64,000 bases of DNA, taken from contig NZ_VOSK01000001.1 of the NCBI RefSeq assembly GCF_009296175.1, positions 186,001-250,000 of the forward strand, read 5' to 3'. The stretch is from Microvirga tunisiensis (GTDB lineage Bacteria > Pseudomonadota > Alphaproteobacteria > Rhizobiales > Beijerinckiaceae). A program made the position numbers and the translations under genes. Positions 61,585 to 64,000 of the stretch are shown here, piece after piece (positions within the stretch are counted from its first letter, which is position 1; every line of letters starts with the position of its first letter). The notes below the pieces were generated by a model. That model was given only the letters and a program-made list of their open reading frames with translations. It did no database searches and was not told the DNA's origin.

Positions 61585-62361
61585 TTACCATACCTTCTCC
61601 TCCCATTCTTTGTATTCTGAAATTTCCTTAAATTCTGCGGATATACATCTCACTGTTGCTTCGAGCTTGTGTTCGAGGCACTGTAGGATGTGAGAAATAA
61701 ACATGGAAATCGAAGCATCTATGTTCTTCCCGCCATGAATCAGAATGACTATGGCCGTGGAAATTGCGGCCGTCTCTATGCACTCACGGAGAGATCTTTC
61801 GGAGTCGTGCTTAATATGTTCTTCCGATAAGACGTATCCCCACCCGACACGGTTTCGTTCGCGGGACTCGATAACTGGTACCTTCGTGCGAACGATCCTA
61901 CACCGTCCTATTTTGACGTCTTTTAACTTCATTACGGTGCGCCACTCGGGATGCTTGAAGATGGTTCCGATCCGATGCGCAGTTACGGCGATCGCATCGG
62001 AACAAGGTCCGCCCTTTTGCCGCTCGTACTCTAAGATAGCACCTTCCGGGTCGTTTACGTCTCCATAGATAATATGCTCTTCTGGGGTCGCATTGGACGG
62101 CGCATCACAGAGTAGCCGAATGCCGCTTTCACTTTCCCGCATTCCAAAATAGGGATTGCCGAGTTCATCAACGTGATTTCGTGCTTGTTCGAGCAAATTA
62201 TCAATACAATCCCGACAATCTCTAAGATCTTTATACTCTAATCTTTCAAGGATATAGGAAAGGGCCATGCGGTAGTCGTTCGAAGGTATACCAGCATTGG
62301 CGAGTCTATCCGCCGAATCCGAAATTGCAGTCTCATCGGGATCAGTTTGATCGGTAATTAC
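61585..62361 (-). pseudogene. Hypothetical protein, 5' end cut by IS66
   Basis: The reading frame runs into the IS element; sequence upstream of 62361 (first 50 codons of the present frame) is antisense IS DNA. Without the IS and one target duplicate, the gene would begin ATG within the upstream gene, as MRSIKVITDQTDPDE. The surviving part (DYRMALSYILERLEYKDLRD, CIDNLLEQARNHVDELGNPY, SEEHIIYGDVNDPEGAILEY) looks like a folded protein of about 260 residues, with lower G+C codon use than neighbours. No family recognised. Its start and ribosome-binding site are lost. Confidence 0.75.
62354..62361. repeat. IS66 target-site duplication, left copy
   Basis: GTAATTAC immediately left of the IS end, identical to 63714-63721 on the right. 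Eight base pairs is the usual IS66-family target duplication. Confidence 0.9.
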
Positions 62362-63713
62362 CCAGGCCCTTGCACGAGTCGGGCTTCGCTGATTCCATGC
62401 CTGTATGGGCCGCAGCGATCTTGAGCGTCTGAGCAAGGAAGAGCTGATCGAGCTGGTGCTGCGACTGCAGCGGCCGCAAAAGACCTCGCGCACGTCCTCA
62501 AAGCCGCCCTCGACCGATCGCAAGCAGCGTCGGGATCAGGCCAAGCCCGGCGGAGCCAAGCCTGGTCACGAAGGCCACAGCCGGATCCTCAGCGCCACGC
62601 CCGATGAGGTGGTCGAGCACCGTCCTGACCGGTGCTCGTGCTGTTCGGCTGTCCTGATGGCGGATTGGCCGGCGGAGACGATCAGCCTCCACGAGCAGAT
62701 TGAGCTGCCGGCGGTGGCGCCCCGTGTCACCCAGCATCGGCGCCTGGCGGTGCGCTGCCGGGCGTGTGGAACGCGGGTCGCCGCGGCCGTGCCGGACGCC
62801 GCCAAGGGGACGCCGTTCGGGCCCCGCGTCCATGCCATGGCGACTTATCTCAAGACCTTCCAGGCTCTGTCCTACGAGCGGCTGCAAAGCGCATTCGCGG
62901 ATCTGTTCGGGCTCACCGTCAGCCAGGGCGGCCTGATGACCATGCTGCGCCGAGCGCAGGGCGCCTTTGCGGCCGAGCGCGACAAGGCGGTTGCGGCGTT
63001 GCGCCAGGCCAAGGTCATCGCTTCCGACGAGACCGGCGTCCGGATCGAGGGCTCCAACGCCTATCATTGGGTGTTTCGCTGTTCGGAGGCGGTGGTCCAT
63101 CACGCCTCTCCAACCCGGGGCGCCAGCGTGATCCGGACCGTGATGGACGGGCACCGGCCCGAGGTCTGGTGTTCCGACCGCTACAGCGCGCAGCAGGGCC
63201 ATGCCGACGCCCACCAGACCTGCCTGGCCCATCTTGCCCGCGACGTCGCCTATGCCGATGAGGCGAGTGAGGATATCCTGCCCTCCCGCCTCCAGCTGTG
63301 GCTGTACCGGGCCTTTGCCCTGGCGGAGGAGGTCGGATCCCTTGCCGCCTCGACCCTCGCTCGCAAGCGCCGGGCCCTGGAGCGAAGTCTGGACGCGATC
63401 CTGGCCGCGCCGACCTCCTGCGATCTGGCCCGTGACCTTCAGAGCAAGGTCCGGCGCGCCCGCGATCAGCTCCTGACCTTCGCCCACTGGCCCGGACTGG
63501 TTGATGCGACCAACAACGCCTGCGAACGCGCTCTCAGACCCGCCGTCATTCAGCGCAAGGTGACCAACGGCTATCGCTCCATGTGGGCCGCCGAGGGCGA
63601 AGCGGACATACGCACGGTCGTTGACACGGCTCGTCTCGGTCCGGCCACCAATGCGTTCAACACAATCCTTCAGACCGTGTCTGCCTGAACCTCAGTGCGA
63701 AATAGGGGCGTGG
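62362..63713 (+). mobile_element. IS66-family insertion sequence (single-ORF type)
   Basis: 1352 bp bounded by identical GTAATTAC duplicates. Ends are imperfect inverted repeats: left CCAGGCCCTTGCACGAG, right (reverse complement) CCACGCCCCTATTTCGC. It carries only tnpC, without tnpA or tnpB, as in the ISBst12-type subgroup. The intact target duplication points to a single, fairly recent insertion. It splits two overlapping host genes. Confidence 0.88.
62405..63688 (+). CDS. tnpC: IS66-family transposase TnpC
   Basis: 427 residues. N-terminal basic linker (SSKPPSTDRKQRRDQAKPGG), a zinc-binding-like CSCCSAVLM...CRACGT region, then the DDE core: SDETGVRIEG (first Asp), EVWCSDRYSAQQGH (second Asp), and NNACERALRPAVIQRKVTNG (Glu), typical of IS66 TnpC. 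Performs transposition of its own element. Intact reading frame without stops, so probably active. G+C content is higher than in neighbouring genes. Confidence 0.93.
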   Translation: MGRSDLERLSKEELIELVLRLQRPQKTSRTSSKPPSTDRKQRRDQAKPGGAKPGHEGHSRILSATPDEVVEHRPDRCSCCSAVLMADWPAETISLHEQIELPAVAPRVTQHRRLAVRCRACGTRVAAAVPDAAKGTPFGPRVHAMATYLKTFQALSYERLQSAFADLFGLTVSQGGLMTMLRRAQGAFAAERDKAVAALRQAKVIASDETGVRIEGSNAYHWVFRCSEAVVHHASPTRGASVIRTVMDGHRPEVWCSDRYSAQQGHADAHQTCLAHLARDVAYADEASEDILPSRLQLWLYRAFALAEEVGSLAASTLARKRRALERSLDAILAAPTSCDLARDLQSKVRRARDQLLTFAHWPGLVDATNNACERALRPAVIQRKVTNGYRSMWAAEGEADIRTVVDTARLGPATNAFNTILQTVSA

Positions 63714-64000
63714 GTAATTACTTTGATCGAACGCATCGCGGAGTTGATCAATTTGATCTTGGGTCAGTCCAGGGCGGTTGAATAGCCTTGCAACCACGGT
63801 CATTTGCATTCTGTTTGGAACGATGTCTAACACGTCCAGAGTCTGAACAACTCTTCCGTCGGGTGAAACCATCTCCACCGGGCGAGAGACGAAGCAGTTG
63901 ATTACAAAGTCAGGTGGTTCGGTAGGAAAGGTCCGTTCCGCACCCTGCACAAGCTCAAGTCCCTCGCTGATCACCTCCTCGGTAATCAATTGATGGTCGT
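63657..64000 (-). CDS. Hypothetical protein, 3' end altered by IS66, 5' end outside window
   Basis: The frame is open to the window edge, so the start is not visible. The surviving part (PDFVINCFVSRPVEMVSPDG, TLDVLDIVPNRMQMTVVARL) is a mixed alpha/beta protein; sequence before the IS ends IDQLRDAFDQSNY. Without the IS it would end three residues later (RSN then stop), overlapping the start of the downstream gene. Instead, it now reads 18 residues into the IS. No family recognised. Only the last few residues are changed, so function may persist. Confidence 0.65.
   Translation of the reverse strand, partial: DHQLITEEVISEGLELVQGAERTFPTEPPDFVINCFVSRPVEMVSPDGRVVQTLDVLDIVPNRMQMTVVARLFNRPGLTQDQIDQLRDAFDQSNYPRPYFALRFRQTRSEGLC
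63714..63721. repeat. IS66 target-site duplication, right copy
   Basis: GTAATTAC directly right of the IS end, identical to 62354-62361. Confidence 0.9.

Noticed and set aside
62498-63487. Minus-strand frame of 329 codons in the IS
   Set aside because: Antisense of tnpC, caused by high G+C codon bias; no homology.

Overview
The window looks like part of a large accessory replicon (megaplasmid or chromid) of an alphaproteobacterium, probably Hyphomicrobiales and perhaps Methylobacterium or Microvirga. The support is direct: a GAAC-N7-GAAC SOS box, a small DUF1127 protein, an imuA-imuB-dnaE2 cassette, and homologues of regulators typical of this class (MucR/Ros, CarD, GcrA). No rRNA, tRNA, CRISPR array, repABC operon or chromosomal housekeeping cluster was seen, so the replicon type is inference.

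Layout. 0-4 kb: an HTH protein, DUF1127, a NarL/FixJ response regulator, a VapBC pair and a HEPN/RES-type toxin-like protein. 4-9.7 kb: the SOS mutagenesis cassette under a perfect LexA box. 9.9-14 kb: regulators (MucR-like, CarD, GcrA-like) and a PD-(D/E)XK protein. 14-26 kb: mostly unfamiliar replicon genes (AAA+ ATPase, a 974-aa membrane protein, a ParA-like ATPase with a partner, a well-terminated 209-aa protein). 26-29.7 kb: a TAT-exported M15-type peptidase, then a DNA methyltransferase and a compact DUF4011-like SF1 helicase in one operon. 29.8-39.6 kb: an envelope-oriented region (exported proteins, lipoproteins, a VirB6/TrbL-like membrane protein, an EndA-like protein lacking its catalytic His, an RseP-type site-2 protease) with an HNH protein and a MucR-like/AT-hook protein. 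39.7-43 kb: a P-loop ATPase operon and a coiled-coil membrane protein.

43-61 kb is a replication/repair block on the minus strand: dnaQ and dnaE (dnaE carries one in-frame amber codon), a small DUF736-like protein, a CobT-like vWA protein and CobS-like AAA+ ATPase (the latter broken by a one-base frameshift in a C6 tract), an SF2 helicase and a strawberry-notch-type helicase. The window ends in an IS66-family element (62362-63713) with an 8-bp target duplication that split two overlapping host genes.

Taken together the replicon carries two polymerase III alpha genes (error-prone dnaE2 and replicative-type dnaE), a proofreading subunit, several helicases, a MoxR-like AAA/vWA pair and its own copies of chromosome-type regulators. 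The most notable observations are the amber-interrupted dnaE, the frameshifted cobS-like gene, the methyltransferase-helicase operon, the degenerate EndA-like protein, the MucR relatives with missing zinc ligands, and two shared intergenic motifs.
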